From an uncultured Muribaculaceae bacterium (GTDB taxonomy: Bacteria; Bacteroidota; Bacteroidia; Bacteroidales; Muribaculaceae): a stretch of DNA of 57,497 bases. Below the pieces are notes generated by a model. That model saw only the letters and a program-made list of their open reading frames with translations, did no database searches and was not told the origin of the DNA. A program made the position numbers and the translations under genes. This document shows, in pieces, positions 1-9,214 of the stretch. The stretch lies in NCBI GenBank assembly GCA_910578095.1, contig CAJTOZ010000017.1:1-57497 (forward strand), given 5' to 3'. Position 1 is the stretch's first letter, and every line of letters begins with the position of its first letter.

Positions 1-3000
1 ACGATTCTCGATGAGAACAACGAACCCGTGATCGGTGCAAGTGTAATGCAAAAAGGCGTCAAGACCAACGCCGTCACCACCAACTTCGAGGGCAACTTCA
101 TTATCAAGGTAGCTCCCGGTACGCCTCTCGTAGTAAGCTACGTAGGCTACAAATCCGAGACGATGGCCGCTGCAAACGGCATGACCGTCTATCTGCAGCC
201 CACCACCGAGCAGCTCGACCAGCTCGTCGTTGTGGGTTATGGCACACAGAAGAAAGCCAACCTCACCGGCGCCGTGGCCACCGTCGACGTGGCCCGTGTG
301 ATGGACAACCGCCCCGTGCAGGATGTCACGAAGGCTCTTCAGGGCGCAGTCCCCGGCCTCACCATCACCACTGCTTCCGGCTCGCTGACTGAAGAATCCG
401 CTATCCGCGTGCGCGGTACCGGCACCCTCTCCAACGGCGCCAGCTCCGCTCCCCTTATCGTTGTGGACGGTGTGCCCGTCGACGACCTCAACTTCGTCAA
501 CCCCCAGGACATCCAGGACATCAGCGTGCTGAAGGATGCCGCTTCGAGCGCCATCTACGGTTCGCGCGCTTCGTTCGGTGTGATCCTCATCACCACCAAG
601 TCGCCTGCCACACAGGACAAGGTGTCGGTATCCTACAACGCCAACTTCGCTTGGAGCAGCGCTACTGTGCTTCCCAAATTCGCCGGCACTGTAGACAACA
701 TCGAGACCATGCTGCAGGCATACTACCGCAACCCCACCGCCACCAACTCCAAGACCGAAGTGGGCGGTATGGCCTATAAAGACCTCCTGCCCCTGGCTCA
801 GAAATGGGCTGAGCAGCACAATGGCCCCTACACCGACTACGTAGAGCAGCATCCCTATGTAGACGAGAACAATGTGGGCGACTACAAAGTGCTCGACAAT
901 GGCAGCTGGCTGCGCTATGCCGACTGGGATGTGGCCGAGACCCTTCTCACATCTTCCGCTCCCTCGCAGAAGCACAACGTGACCCTCGAAGGCACCAGCG
1001 GCAAGACCCAGTATCGTCTGAGCTTCGGCTACGACAGCCGCGAAGGCCTCATGAAATTCAACCCCGACAAGATGCGCCGCTACATGGCCAACGCCAACAT
1101 TTCGACGCAGATCACAAAATGGTTGAAGGCCGGCACACGCATCAGCTACACACAGCGCGAATTCACAGAGCCCAACACCTCCCGCAACAGCTACCAGTAC
1201 ATCTGGCGCTGGCCCGGCTACATGGAAACCTACGGCTGGATCGAGGACCCCTCCACCGGCGAGCCCCTCACTTTCCGTAACGAAATCATGAACCGCACCC
1301 AGGCCTATACTGAAAAGACTACCACCCGCAACACACGTCTGCAGGCATGGATGAACGCCGAGATTATCCCCGGCCTCAACCTCCAGGCCGACTTCACCTA
1401 CGACGTGCGCACCATGGCCAACAACAGCGCATGGGCTGAAGTGCGCGGCTGGAACGGCTGGGGCAATGCCTACAGCATCTACACCTGGCCCGTAGCCGAC
1501 GACAAAGCCGGCATCACAGCACAGGACAAGACCCGCGCACGCAAGCAGTCGTCGACAGCCGACCGCTGGACAATGAACGTATTTGCCACCTACGCAAAGA
1601 CTTTCGCAAAAGACCACAACCTCAAGGTGATGCTCGGTGCCACAGCCGAACAGTACCGCTACGACTACCTCAACGCATACCGCAGCGGCCTGCTTGACTA
1701 CGCTCTGCCCAACCTCTCGCTCACCTACGGTGGCTATGACGCCCTCCAGCAGACCATGTCCAGCGAGGACACCCACCGCGCCACCGCCGGTTTCTTCGGC
1801 CGTGTGAACTACGACTACAAGGGCATCTATCTCCTTGAAGCCAACCTCCGCCGCGACGGTTCGAGCCGCTTCCCCGCTGCCGACCAGTGGGCATGGTTCC
1901 CCTCCGTATCCGCCGGCTACCGCTTCACCGAAGAAAACTACTTCAAGAAGCTCGGTATCGACAACATCATCAGCAACGGTAAGATCCGCGCCTCCTACGG
2001 CCACATCGGCAACGAAAACGTAGGCGCCAACGCATTCATCTCCACCATCACCATGGGCAACAAGAATGTGAACTGGATCGGCTCCAACGGCGGCCTCGTA
2101 AGCTCCGCAGGCATGCCCACCGTTGTGTCCAAATCCCTGACATGGGAACGCATCGAAACCACCGACGTGGGTATCGACCTCGGCTTCCTCAACAATGAGC
2201 TCACACTCGGCTTCGACTGGTACAACCGCAACACCAAGGACATGCTCGCTCCCGGCATCACCGTGCCCGGCACCATGGGCGCCAGCGCTCCCCAGCGCAA
2301 CGCCGGCAGCATGCGCACACGCGGTTGGGAACTCTCCCTGGGCTGGAACCACAGCTTCGGCGATGCAATGGTTTACGCCACTTTCGCCCTCTCCGACGCC
2401 AAGAGCAAGGTGACACAGTGGGATAACACCGACGGCACCATCTACTCCTACACCGCAGGCAAGAGCGGCTACCTCTTCTACGAAGGCCAGAACTACGGCG
2501 ACATCTGGGGCTTCTCCGTCGACCGCTACTTCGAGGAAAGCGACTTCGCCGGCAAGGACAAGGACGGCAACTGGATCTATGGAGAAAACACTCCCGACCA
2601 GAGCTACCTCGCCTACAATCCCTTCCACTTCGGCCCCGGCGACGTCAAATTTAAGGACCTCAACGGCGACGGTGTGATCAACAACGGTAACGCCGACATG
2701 ATCGAAGTAGACGGCAAGACCTACGTTCCCGGCCAGACCGGCTACGAGGCTGCCCTCGCCAACCCCGAACACAAGAGCGTGCCCGTAGGCACCCTGCGCA
2801 ACCACGGCGACCTCAAGGTTGTGGGCAACGCACTCCCCCGCTATGAATACAGCTTCCGCCTCGGCGCTGCATGGAAGGGCTTCGACATCGACCTCTTCTT
2901 CCAGGGCGTAGGCAAGCGCAAGATGTGGCAGATCTCCACATTCAACATTCCTATCGCAGCCCTCGGCAGCGGCGTGTTCGAGCATCAGTTGGACTACAAC

Positions 3001-3432
3001 AAGTACATCGTCGACGCCAACGACGCCATCATCGGCTACGAAATCGACCAGAGCAACCAGTACCCCTGTACCTACGCCGGCACATTCGGCTACAACAGCC
3101 GCATGCGCAACACCTGCGACCAGGGTATCAACAACTTCACCTGCAGCGACCGCTACCTCATCAACATGGCCTACCTGCGCATGAAGAACATCACTGTGGG
3201 CTACACCATCCCGGCCGACATCACCAAGAAAGCCTACATCCAGAAGGCACGCATCTACTTCAGCGCCGAGAATCCCTTCTTCATCTACAACGGCGCCGGC
3301 GAATACAAGATCGACCCCGAGCTCACACGCGGCGAAGCTGCGAACGCCTACAGCTCGGCAGGCGTAGCATCGCTGTTCCGCGTAGCCCCCATGATGAAGA
3401 GCTACTCCTTCGGTCTTCAGGTAACATTCTAA
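1..3432 (+). CDS. SusC/RagA-family TonB-dependent receptor, 5' end missing
   Basis: Outer-membrane TonB-dependent transporter that imports glycan fragments captured by its SusD partner. The frame is already open at base 1, so the signal peptide lies outside the window; 1143 residues are visible. The first ~70 residues form the carboxypeptidase-D-like regulatory domain (EPVIGASV near the start, then VSYVGYKSE). The SusC junction motif VVGYGTQKKANLTGAV follows, then the plug domain and a long beta-barrel ending in an aromatic-rich strand (SYSFGLQVTF). The susD gene follows 18 bp downstream, as usual for these pairs. No glycosidase or regulator of this locus is visible, so the substrate cannot be inferred. 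Family assignment is very secure. Confidence 0.95.
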   Translation, partial: TILDENNEPVIGASVMQKGVKTNAVTTNFEGNFIIKVAPGTPLVVSYVGYKSETMAAANGMTVYLQPTTEQLDQLVVVGYGTQKKANLTGAVATVDVARVMDNRPVQDVTKALQGAVPGLTITTASGSLTEESAIRVRGTGTLSNGASSAPLIVVDGVPVDDLNFVNPQDIQDISVLKDAASSAIYGSRASFGVILITTKSPATQDKVSVSYNANFAWSSATVLPKFAGTVDNIETMLQAYYRNPTATNSKTEVGGMAYKDLLPLAQKWAEQHNGPYTDYVEQHPYVDENNVGDYKVLDNGSWLRYADWDVAETLLTSSAPSQKHNVTLEGTSGKTQYRLSFGYDSREGLMKFNPDKMRRYMANANISTQITKWLKAGTRISYTQREFTEPNTSRNSYQYIWRWPGYMETYGWIEDPSTGEPLTFRNEIMNRTQAYTEKTTTRNTRLQAWMNAEIIPGLNLQADFTYDVRTMANNSAWAEVRGWNGWGNAYSIYTWPVADDKAGITAQDKTRARKQSSTADRWTMNVFATYAKTFAKDHNLKVMLGATAEQYRYDYLNAYRSGLLDYALPNLSLTYGGYDALQQTMSSEDTHRATAGFFGRVNYDYKGIYLLEANLRRDGSSRFPAADQWAWFPSVSAGYRFTEENYFKKLGIDNIISNGKIRASYGHIGNENVGANAFISTITMGNKNVNWIGSNGGLVSSAGMPTVVSKSLTWERIETTDVGIDLGFLNNELTLGFDWYNRNTKDMLAPGITVPGTMGASAPQRNAGSMRTRGWELSLGWNHSFGDAMVYATFALSDAKSKVTQWDNTDGTIYSYTAGKSGYLFYEGQNYGDIWGFSVDRYFEESDFAGKDKDGNWIYGENTPDQSYLAYNPFHFGPGDVKFKDLNGDGVINNGNADMIEVDGKTYVPGQTGYEAALANPEHKSVPVGTLRNHGDLKVVGNALPRYEYSFRLGAAWKGFDIDLFFQGVGKRKMWQISTFNIPIAALGSGVFEHQLDYNKYIVDANDAIIGYEIDQSNQYPCTYAGTFGYNSRMRNTCDQGINNFTCSDRYLINMAYLRMKNITVGYTIPADITKKAYIQKARIYFSAENPFFIYNGAGEYKIDPELTRGEAANAYSSAGVASLFRVAPMMKSYSFGLQVTF

Positions 3433-3450
3433 ACCTCAACTGACACAACA

Positions 3451-5211
3451 ATGAAAAAATCAATCATATTCGGAATGATCGCCGGTGCTGTAGCTCTCTC
3501 GAGCTGCAACGACTTCCTCGACGACAACCGCTATCCGCTGGACAAACAGACGGACAACCCCGAGTACTGGAACAACGAAATGAACGTCAAGGGCCAATGC
3601 AACTATTTCTATAGCGAATACCTCGGCTATGGCAATGGCACTTCCTGGACCAACGACTTCTACTACCGCTCGCTCAGCGACGACCAGAGCGCCAAAATCT
3701 CATCGGGCTCCGGTATCATTTTCGCCGACTGGGATTTCCAGTATGCACCCGAGAAAAACAGCAGCTGGGATGCCACCTACACCGTGATCCGCCGCTGCAA
3801 CATCATCATCAACAATGTTGAGGTGAGCACACTCCCCGAAAAGGTGAAAGCCAACTACATCGGTATCGCCAAGCTGAACCGCGCATTCCAGTACTTTGAC
3901 ATCGTGCGCAAATTCGGCGATGTATGCCTTGTGACAGAGGTGCTCGACGTAAATTCGCCCGAGCTTTACGGTCCCCGCGTCAACCGCAACACCGTGATGG
4001 ACTTCGTGCTCGACGACATAAACTATGCCGCCGAAAACATCACCCTGCAAAGCAGCAAGAGCGAGTTCAGCAAAGACATGGCCAACGCCATGAAGAGCCA
4101 GATCTGCCTCTTCGAAGGTGCATTCGCCAAGTACCACCAGAACGACAACGCCCGTGCCGAAAAGTACTTCAACGAAGTGGTGAACGCATGCAATGCCGTT
4201 ATGGGCAGCTACCGCCTGGCCCCCACCTACCGCGAGAACTACAACTCCAGCCGCACCGCCATCCTTGCAAATCCTGAAATGATTTTCTGCAAGACCTACA
4301 TCAGCGGTCAGCTCGGACACTCGATGTGCAAATATCTCAGCTCCAACACGCCTATCTGCGGCATGACCAAGGACGCCTTCGACGCCTACCTCTTCAAGGA
4401 CGGCAAGCCCCTGGCCACCACCGGCGAAGTGAAGAGCGACGCCGGCAAGCTTGACGCCAACGGCAAAATCGACCTCACCGATGTTCTCGCCGTGCGCGAC
4501 AGCCGTCTGTCCCAGACTATCGACGACCACCTCGCATACAATGGCAACCAGTTCACCCGCACCGATGCCGCCGGCACCGCTGTTTCCGACCCCCTGGCAT
4601 CCAACACCGGCTACACCATCAAGAAGTATGTGGACGTAAACGTAGGCTACGACGCCATCACCAACGACGGCTCCAACACCGTGTGCGCCCCCATCTACTG
4701 GCTCGCCAACGTATACCTTGACTACGCCGAAGCACGCGCCGAACTCGGCCAGCTCACCGACACCGACGTGGCCAACACCCTCAACAAGCTCTATGCACGC
4801 GCCGGCCTGCCCGACCAGACCGTAGCAAGCCTCAGCAACATGAACGACCCTGCCAACAACATGGGCGTAAGCAGCCTGCTGTGGGAAGTGCGCCGCTGCC
4901 GCCGCTGCGAGCTGATGTTCGACCACTACACCCGCTACTGGGACCTCATCCGCTGGCACAAGCTCGACCTGCTCGACACCACCAAGCCCGAAAACATCGA
5001 CATCGTGCTCGGTGCCAACGTTTCGGCAGCCGACGATGCCGCCAATGCAGGCGTGATCGTAACCGACGGATACATCAACTCCGCCAAGACCACTGCCGGC
5101 ACCTCTACCCGCGTGTTCTCCGACCGCGAGTACCTGCAGCCCATCGGCACCACCCTGCTCAACCTCTACAACCTTAAGGACATAGAATTCAAGCAGAACC
5201 CCGGCTGGTAA
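3451..5211 (+). CDS. SusD/RagB-family glycan-binding lipoprotein
   Basis: Surface-exposed lipoprotein that caps the SusC channel and binds the incoming glycan. It has 586 residues. The N-terminus is a lipoprotein signal (MKKSIIFGMIAGAVALSSC) with the lipidated Cys at residue 19, followed by the SusD-typical NDFLDDNRYPLD stretch. The C-terminus ends in the family-typical block around DREYLQPIGTTLLNLY and FKQNPGW. It lies 18 bp after the susC gene, so the two are co-transcribed, and is followed at once by a strong terminator. The ligand is unknown. The family call rests on length, lipobox, terminal motifs and SusC pairing. Confidence 0.94.
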   Translation: MKKSIIFGMIAGAVALSSCNDFLDDNRYPLDKQTDNPEYWNNEMNVKGQCNYFYSEYLGYGNGTSWTNDFYYRSLSDDQSAKISSGSGIIFADWDFQYAPEKNSSWDATYTVIRRCNIIINNVEVSTLPEKVKANYIGIAKLNRAFQYFDIVRKFGDVCLVTEVLDVNSPELYGPRVNRNTVMDFVLDDINYAAENITLQSSKSEFSKDMANAMKSQICLFEGAFAKYHQNDNARAEKYFNEVVNACNAVMGSYRLAPTYRENYNSSRTAILANPEMIFCKTYISGQLGHSMCKYLSSNTPICGMTKDAFDAYLFKDGKPLATTGEVKSDAGKLDANGKIDLTDVLAVRDSRLSQTIDDHLAYNGNQFTRTDAAGTAVSDPLASNTGYTIKKYVDVNVGYDAITNDGSNTVCAPIYWLANVYLDYAEARAELGQLTDTDVANTLNKLYARAGLPDQTVASLSNMNDPANNMGVSSLLWEVRRCRRCELMFDHYTRYWDLIRWHKLDLLDTTKPENIDIVLGANVSAADDAANAGVIVTDGYINSAKTTAGTSTRVFSDREYLQPIGTTLLNLYNLKDIEFKQNPGW

Positions 5212-5240
5212 TCAGCCTCCGGTAGCATAACACCGCACAT

Positions 5241-5280
5241 AGCCGCGGCTTCCCCTGCAATGGAAGCCGCGGCTTTTGCT
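5241..5280 (+). terminator. Rho-independent terminator after susCD
   Basis: A perfect 13-bp inverted repeat (arms 5241-5253 and 5262-5274, 8-base loop) is followed by a T-rich run. It ends the susCD transcript. Its T-rich tail overlaps the TTTG (5275-5278) that I read as the -33 element of the next promoter. Confidence 0.85.
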
Positions 5281-5306
5281 TTTTCGGGGAAGAATCGCTA
5301 CATTTG
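5275..5306 (+). promoter_or_regulatory. Bacteroidetes-type promoter of the DUF4468 gene
   Basis: A -33 element TTTG (5275-5278), a 20-bp spacer and a -7 element TACATTTG (5299-5306) match the Bacteroidetes sigma-ABfr consensus and spacing. The -7 box ends only 4 bases before the ATG at 5311, so the transcript would start at or next to the start codon. Confidence 0.7.
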
Positions 5307-5310
5307 CATC

Positions 5311-6021
5311 ATGAACATATTCCGTACATTGATTTTTGCCGCCGTGGTGGGCCTGGGAGCCCCGGTGGCCGTCGGACAGGGCTTCGCTGTGGATGCGCGC
5401 CCCGTGAGCTCCGTCACTGGCACGGCGTCCGATTCTCCCTCCAAGTCCGAACTGTTGCGCCGTCTGCGCCGCTGGGTGGCACTCACATTCGACCGCTCCG
5501 ATGTGGTGGACCTGCTCGATGCCGACAACGGCACCGTGGTGCTGAAATGGAGCGCACCGCTCACCCAGCCCTCGCAGTGGATCACGGCATCGCTAGGCGA
5601 GACATGCGTCATCGACATGCGCGATGGCGGACGCTGGCGCCTGCAGGTGTACGCGCCGCGCATATCGTGGGCCGTGTCCGAGACAGCATCCATGCTCGAC
5701 GAGATGGGTATGACCAACGAAGAAGCCGCGGCCGACACACGCCTCATCGGCGGTCTGGCACAGCGCGTGTATGGCGGCAGCATGGACTGGCCGGCCGACG
5801 AGACGCTGGACAAGGTGGTGGCCGCCTATCTCGAGCAGCTGGACGGCACGCAGCAGTTCCGCAACGACCGCGACCGCGAGCGCGGACGCGCCACCGACGA
5901 GTATCGAGCCGCCGAGCGCCAGTGGCACATCCTCAACGATGTGCGCCGCGGAGCCGAGCAGTACAACACCTCGCTCGTGCAATCTCTATCCCGCGCCCTT
6001 TCCCTCCCCGCCGATTTTTAG
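5311..6021 (+). CDS. Exported DUF4468-like protein of unknown function
   Basis: Predicted secreted protein of 236 residues. The ATG at 5311 is chosen because it gives a clean signal peptide (MNIFRTLIFAAVVGLGAPVA) ending near VGQG. An earlier in-frame ATG at 5260 lies inside the upstream terminator loop and before the promoter. Residues ~40-125 contain LTFDRSDVVDLLDADNGTVVLKW and a following WRLQVYAP strand, which resemble the DUF4468/TBP-like fold of Bacteroidetes exported proteins. The C-terminal third is charged and helical (RNDRDRERGRATDEYRAAERQW). No catalytic motif is visible. The protein is clearly real from codon use, but the DUF4468 assignment is moderate. Confidence 0.7.
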   Translation: MNIFRTLIFAAVVGLGAPVAVGQGFAVDARPVSSVTGTASDSPSKSELLRRLRRWVALTFDRSDVVDLLDADNGTVVLKWSAPLTQPSQWITASLGETCVIDMRDGGRWRLQVYAPRISWAVSETASMLDEMGMTNEEAAADTRLIGGLAQRVYGGSMDWPADETLDKVVAAYLEQLDGTQQFRNDRDRERGRATDEYRAAERQWHILNDVRRGAEQYNTSLVQSLSRALSLPADF

Positions 6022-6039
6022 TTTTCAGATATTTTTGAT

Positions 6040-6320
6040 ACAAAAGGACATAAGGGACATAAAATAATTAAAATATGATTATCCGCAAAAGTACCCAAGG
6101 TTTTATTCTCAATGTAGGGACGTGCCTTTGGCACGTAAAATTGGCATGCAGGCATATTATACATCGCAAAGCGATGTCCCTACATTGCGGGCGGTAACTT
6201 TATGATGTCAACTTGAGTAATTTTGCGGGCAATCAATAAAGAAAATATCACAACAGCATAAACTAAGTCAGAAAAAGACGATTTCCGACAATGAAAAATA
6301 TGTTTCTTATGTCCTTTTGT
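6040..6320. repeat. 14-bp inverted repeat flanking repeat-element copy A
   Basis: ACAAAAGGACATAA at 6040-6053 recurs inverted as TTATGTCCTTTTGT at 6307-6320. The left arm is part of a short GGACATAAG tandem. The right arm lies inside the first codons of the DUF4105 gene. The two arms bracket repeat-element copy A and may mark older rearrangement of this 270-bp intergenic region. Confidence 0.5.
6077..6234 (+). mobile_element. MITE-like repeat element, copy A
   Basis: Non-coding element of about 158 bp with imperfect terminal inverted repeats (GATTATCCGCAAAAGTACCCAAGG at the left, related sequence inverted at the right). The interior holds a perfect 12-bp outer palindrome (6110-6121 with 6176-6187) enclosing two short hairpins: ACGTGCC/GGCACGT (6120-6136) and ACATCGC/GCGATGT (6161-6177). 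The same element occurs inverted at 29522-29677 and 50971-51125, and as a remnant at 30614-30676. It encodes no protein, so any movement would need a transposase from elsewhere. The right end contains TAATTTTG (6218-6225) pointing at the DUF4105 gene. Confidence 0.85.
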
Positions 6321-7502
6321 CCTTATGTATCCTCGCTCAGAATAGTAATACTGTCCGCTGCATTACTCATAGCCACAACCGGACGCGCGCAAGTGGAGGC
6401 CGACACACTGGTGAGCTACGTGGTGTGCGATGCCGGCAGCGACGTTTATGAGCTTGAAGGACACGCTGCCCTGAGGGTGCGCATGCCGGAAGGGCCCGAT
6501 ATGGCGGTGCACTACGGGCTGTTTGATTTCAACGCTCCGGCTTTTGTGTGGAGGTTCGCCCTCGGCCAGACCGACTATCTGTGCGGAGCCACGCCATGGG
6601 AATATTTTCTGGACGCATACGCCCGCGAAGGGCGCCGCGTCACGGAACACCGCCTCAATCTCACCTCCGGCGAAAAAAGCCGCCTCGTGGATTTTCTTGC
6701 CGAAAACCTGCGACCCGAAAACCGTGTCTACCGCTACAACTACGTCAAGGACAACTGCGCCACGCGGCCTCTGCGGGCCGTGGAAGTGGCATTGGCCGAC
6801 AGCATACTGCTCCCCGACCCCACCGGCACTCCCGAGACTTTCCGCAGCATGATGCGCGCCTACCACCGCAACTATCCCTGGTATCAGTTCGGAATCGACC
6901 TCGCCCTCGGCTCCGGCATTGACTACACCCTCTCTCCGCGCGAGAAAAGCTTCGCACCCATCACCCTCGGGATCCAGCTCCCTGATGCGGCGACTGCCGG
7001 AGGCCGGCGCCTCGTGGCCGAAAGCATTGTGGCCGCTCCGGGCACCGATGGCGGCGTGGCGCACGGCCCCACCCCGTGGTGGGCCACCCCCATGGCATTC
7101 GCGCTCGCCGTGCTCGCCTGCTCCGTAGGCGTCACCGTGCGCGACCTGCATCGCCGGCGCGTCACCCGCTGGTTCGACGCCCTGCTGTTCGGAATGCTGG
7201 GTCTGGCCGGCTGCCTGGTGTTTTTTCTGGTGTTCTTTTCCACCCACGAAGCCACATCGCCCAACTTTTTACTGGCATGGGTGAACCCTCTATGCCTCAT
7301 TCCGGTTATTTTTATTTGGATAAAAAAGGCGCAACGCCTTGTAATGTGCTATCAAATTGCTAACTTTGCAGCGCTGTTAGTGTTATGCTTGGCATGGCCG
7401 CTGCTCCCACAGAGCGCCAACGCCGCATTCTGGCCGCTGATAGCCGCCGACGCCATCCGCGCCGCCAACTACATCACACTGCACCGAACTGTTCGTCTGT
7501 AA
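6291..7502 (+). CDS. DUF4105 (Lnb N-terminal-like) membrane protein
   Basis: 403-residue protein with an N-terminal signal sequence (VILSAALLIATTGRAQ), a DUF4105 periplasmic domain at ~35-230 and two or more C-terminal membrane segments (~262-282, 295-318, 330-345, 355-400). Diagnostic DUF4105 signatures are the GHAALRVR-like stretch near residue 55 (ELEGHAALRV) and YNYVKDNCATRPLRA near 150. That domain is a NlpC/P60-like papain fold, and the His and Cys seen here are the usual candidates for a catalytic pair; the substrate is unknown. Three in-frame ATGs (6291, 6300, 6309) are possible starts, and the first codons overlap an inverted repeat, so the start is uncertain. It abuts the next gene with no gap (TAA then ATG at 7503). 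Confidence 0.82.
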   Translation: MKNMFLMSFCPYVSSLRIVILSAALLIATTGRAQVEADTLVSYVVCDAGSDVYELEGHAALRVRMPEGPDMAVHYGLFDFNAPAFVWRFALGQTDYLCGATPWEYFLDAYAREGRRVTEHRLNLTSGEKSRLVDFLAENLRPENRVYRYNYVKDNCATRPLRAVEVALADSILLPDPTGTPETFRSMMRAYHRNYPWYQFGIDLALGSGIDYTLSPREKSFAPITLGIQLPDAATAGGRRLVAESIVAAPGTDGGVAHGPTPWWATPMAFALAVLACSVGVTVRDLHRRRVTRWFDALLFGMLGLAGCLVFFLVFFSTHEATSPNFLLAWVNPLCLIPVIFIWIKKAQRLVMCYQIANFAALLVLCLAWPLLPQSANAAFWPLIAADAIRAANYITLHRTVRL

Positions 7503-9113
7503 ATGAAACATCCATCCCGCGCACCTCGTCTGCTGCTCACATTCGTAGCCTCCGCTATGGCCACACTGGCCGTTGTGGCCGGCTCGCCCGTGCGGCCGCA
7601 GCTCGTAGTGGGCATCGTGGTGGAAGGTCTCGAGCAGGACTACATCGACCTGCTGCGCGAGAGTTTCGGGCAAGGAGGCTTCAACCGCCTGCTGAAGAAC
7701 GGAGTTGTGATTCCGGCACTGGACTACGGCACTCCTCTCGACGCCCACGGCGCCACCGCCGTGCTGATGAGCGGCGCCACCGCCGATATCAGCGGCATCG
7801 ACGGCGCATCGCGCTTCGACCGCGAAGCCCTGCGCACCGTGCCATTGCTGCACGACCCCGCGGCGATGGGCAACTACACCAACGAAACATATTCTCCCGC
7901 GGCGCTCGCCGTCAGCACTATTGCCGATGAAGCCCGCATAGCAGGAGGCGGCGTCACCGCCGTCTACGCCATAGCTGCCGACCCGCAGCAGGCGCTGCTG
8001 CTGGGCGGCCACTCCGCCAACAGCGCACTCTGGCTCAACGCCGACAACGGCAACTGGGCCACCTCCACATTCTACAAGGAGCCGCCCACATCGCTCGCCT
8101 CGCGCAACCGGTTGCGCCCGTTGGCCGTGCGCCTCGACACCATGAGCTGGACGCCGCTGCGCCCCGTGGCTTCCTACCCCCACCTGCCCGATCATCTCAC
8201 CCGCTATCCCTTCCGCTACACCTTCGGGCGCAGCAAAGCAGAGCGTGTGGCAAAATTCATGTCCACTCCGCTGCTCAACAGCGAGATCACACAACTTGCG
8301 GCCGAGATCATAGCCACGCCCGATTTCGGCGCGCACGACGGACCGGACATGATCAATGTGGGCTACACCATAAGCCCATTCACCGACAGCAAGAGCGCCG
8401 ACACCCGCTACGAGCTCATGGACAGCTATCTGCGCCTCGACCGAGACCTCGAGCAGCTGTTTGCAGCTGTGGAGAAAGGCCCGGGCATGGACCGCACCCT
8501 GATCTACCTTGCCGCCACGCCTCCCGGCTCGCGTGCCCGACGCGACGACGAGCGCTGGAATGTGCCTTTCGGAGAGTTTTCCACCCGCAAGGCCATCTCG
8601 TTGCTCAACATGTATCTCATAGCCCTGCATGGCAACGGAGATTGGGTGAAAGGCTATCATCGCAACGCATTCTACCTCAACGACAAGCTCATAAAGGAGC
8701 GCAACATCGACCCCTCGGCCATACGCACCGAGGCAGCCGACTTCCTTGAGCGCATGAGCGGCATACGCCGTGCGTTCACTATCGACGACATCATCAACGA
8801 ACGCGCCGGAGAAGGGTCGCAGGCCCTGCGGCGCAACACGTCCATAACCCACGCCGGAGATGTGTACATAGCTCCCGCAGCCGGATGGGAAGTGGTGGAC
8901 GACTGGCAGACACCGGCACCCGCCACCCGCACGCCAATGGTGCACCGAGAGGTAGCGCCCACAGGGCTCGCCGTAATAATGGCACCCGGAATCGACGCAC
9001 GCACCATCGCCACTCCCGTCGACGCACGCGTCATAGCCCCTACCGTGGCACGCATCCTGCGCATACGCTCCCCCAACGGCGCATCGCTGCCGGCACTGTC
9101 GTTCAACGAATGA
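7503..9113 (+). CDS. Alkaline-phosphatase-fold protein lacking the metal ligands
   Basis: 536-residue exported protein with a signal peptide (residues 1-27). It aligns by eye to Bacteroidetes PafA-type phosphatases: QLVVGIVVEGLEQDYIDLL at the N-terminus, GGFNRLLKNGV, a later DSYLRLDRDLEQLF helix and TLIYLAATPPGSRARRDDERW. In active members these places read VD, T(A/P)PGH, D-x-x-GH and DHG and hold the zinc ligands and the Thr/Ser nucleophile. Here they read VE, DAHGATAV, FTDSKSADTRY and TPP. It therefore looks like a structural or binding homologue, not an enzyme. It sits directly after the DUF4105 gene and upstream of secA. Fold assignment is good; the function is unknown. Confidence 0.8.
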   Translation: MKHPSRAPRLLLTFVASAMATLAVVAGSPVRPQLVVGIVVEGLEQDYIDLLRESFGQGGFNRLLKNGVVIPALDYGTPLDAHGATAVLMSGATADISGIDGASRFDREALRTVPLLHDPAAMGNYTNETYSPAALAVSTIADEARIAGGGVTAVYAIAADPQQALLLGGHSANSALWLNADNGNWATSTFYKEPPTSLASRNRLRPLAVRLDTMSWTPLRPVASYPHLPDHLTRYPFRYTFGRSKAERVAKFMSTPLLNSEITQLAAEIIATPDFGAHDGPDMINVGYTISPFTDSKSADTRYELMDSYLRLDRDLEQLFAAVEKGPGMDRTLIYLAATPPGSRARRDDERWNVPFGEFSTRKAISLLNMYLIALHGNGDWVKGYHRNAFYLNDKLIKERNIDPSAIRTEAADFLERMSGIRRAFTIDDIINERAGEGSQALRRNTSITHAGDVYIAPAAGWEVVDDWQTPAPATRTPMVHREVAPTGLAVIMAPGIDARTIATPVDARVIAPTVARILRIRSPNGASLPALSFNE

Positions 9114-9123
9114 ATTAATAATG

Positions 9124-9199
9124 AAAATTTAATATTTAAGAATTCGGAATGACGTGCCCGCATGGCTATTTGTTTTCTGATTCTTAATTATTAAATTTT
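9124..9199. repeat. 21-bp inverted repeat upstream of secA
   Basis: Arms 9124-9144 and 9179-9199 are complementary at 19 of 21 positions, separated by 34 bases. Both arms are AT-only apart from their inner ends. The structure fills the intergenic space between the phosphatase-like gene and secA and ends 15 bp before the secA ATG. It could be a terminator-like hairpin, a secA leader structure or a small palindromic repeat. Confidence 0.6.
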
Positions 9200-9214
9200 A
9201 ATCCACAGCAAAAA

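Noticed and set aside
6129..6146. Sigma-54-like sequence inside the repeat element
   Set aside because: TGGCACG is followed by TTGG after five bases, not four, so the -24/-12 spacing is wrong, and the sequence is part of a hairpin.
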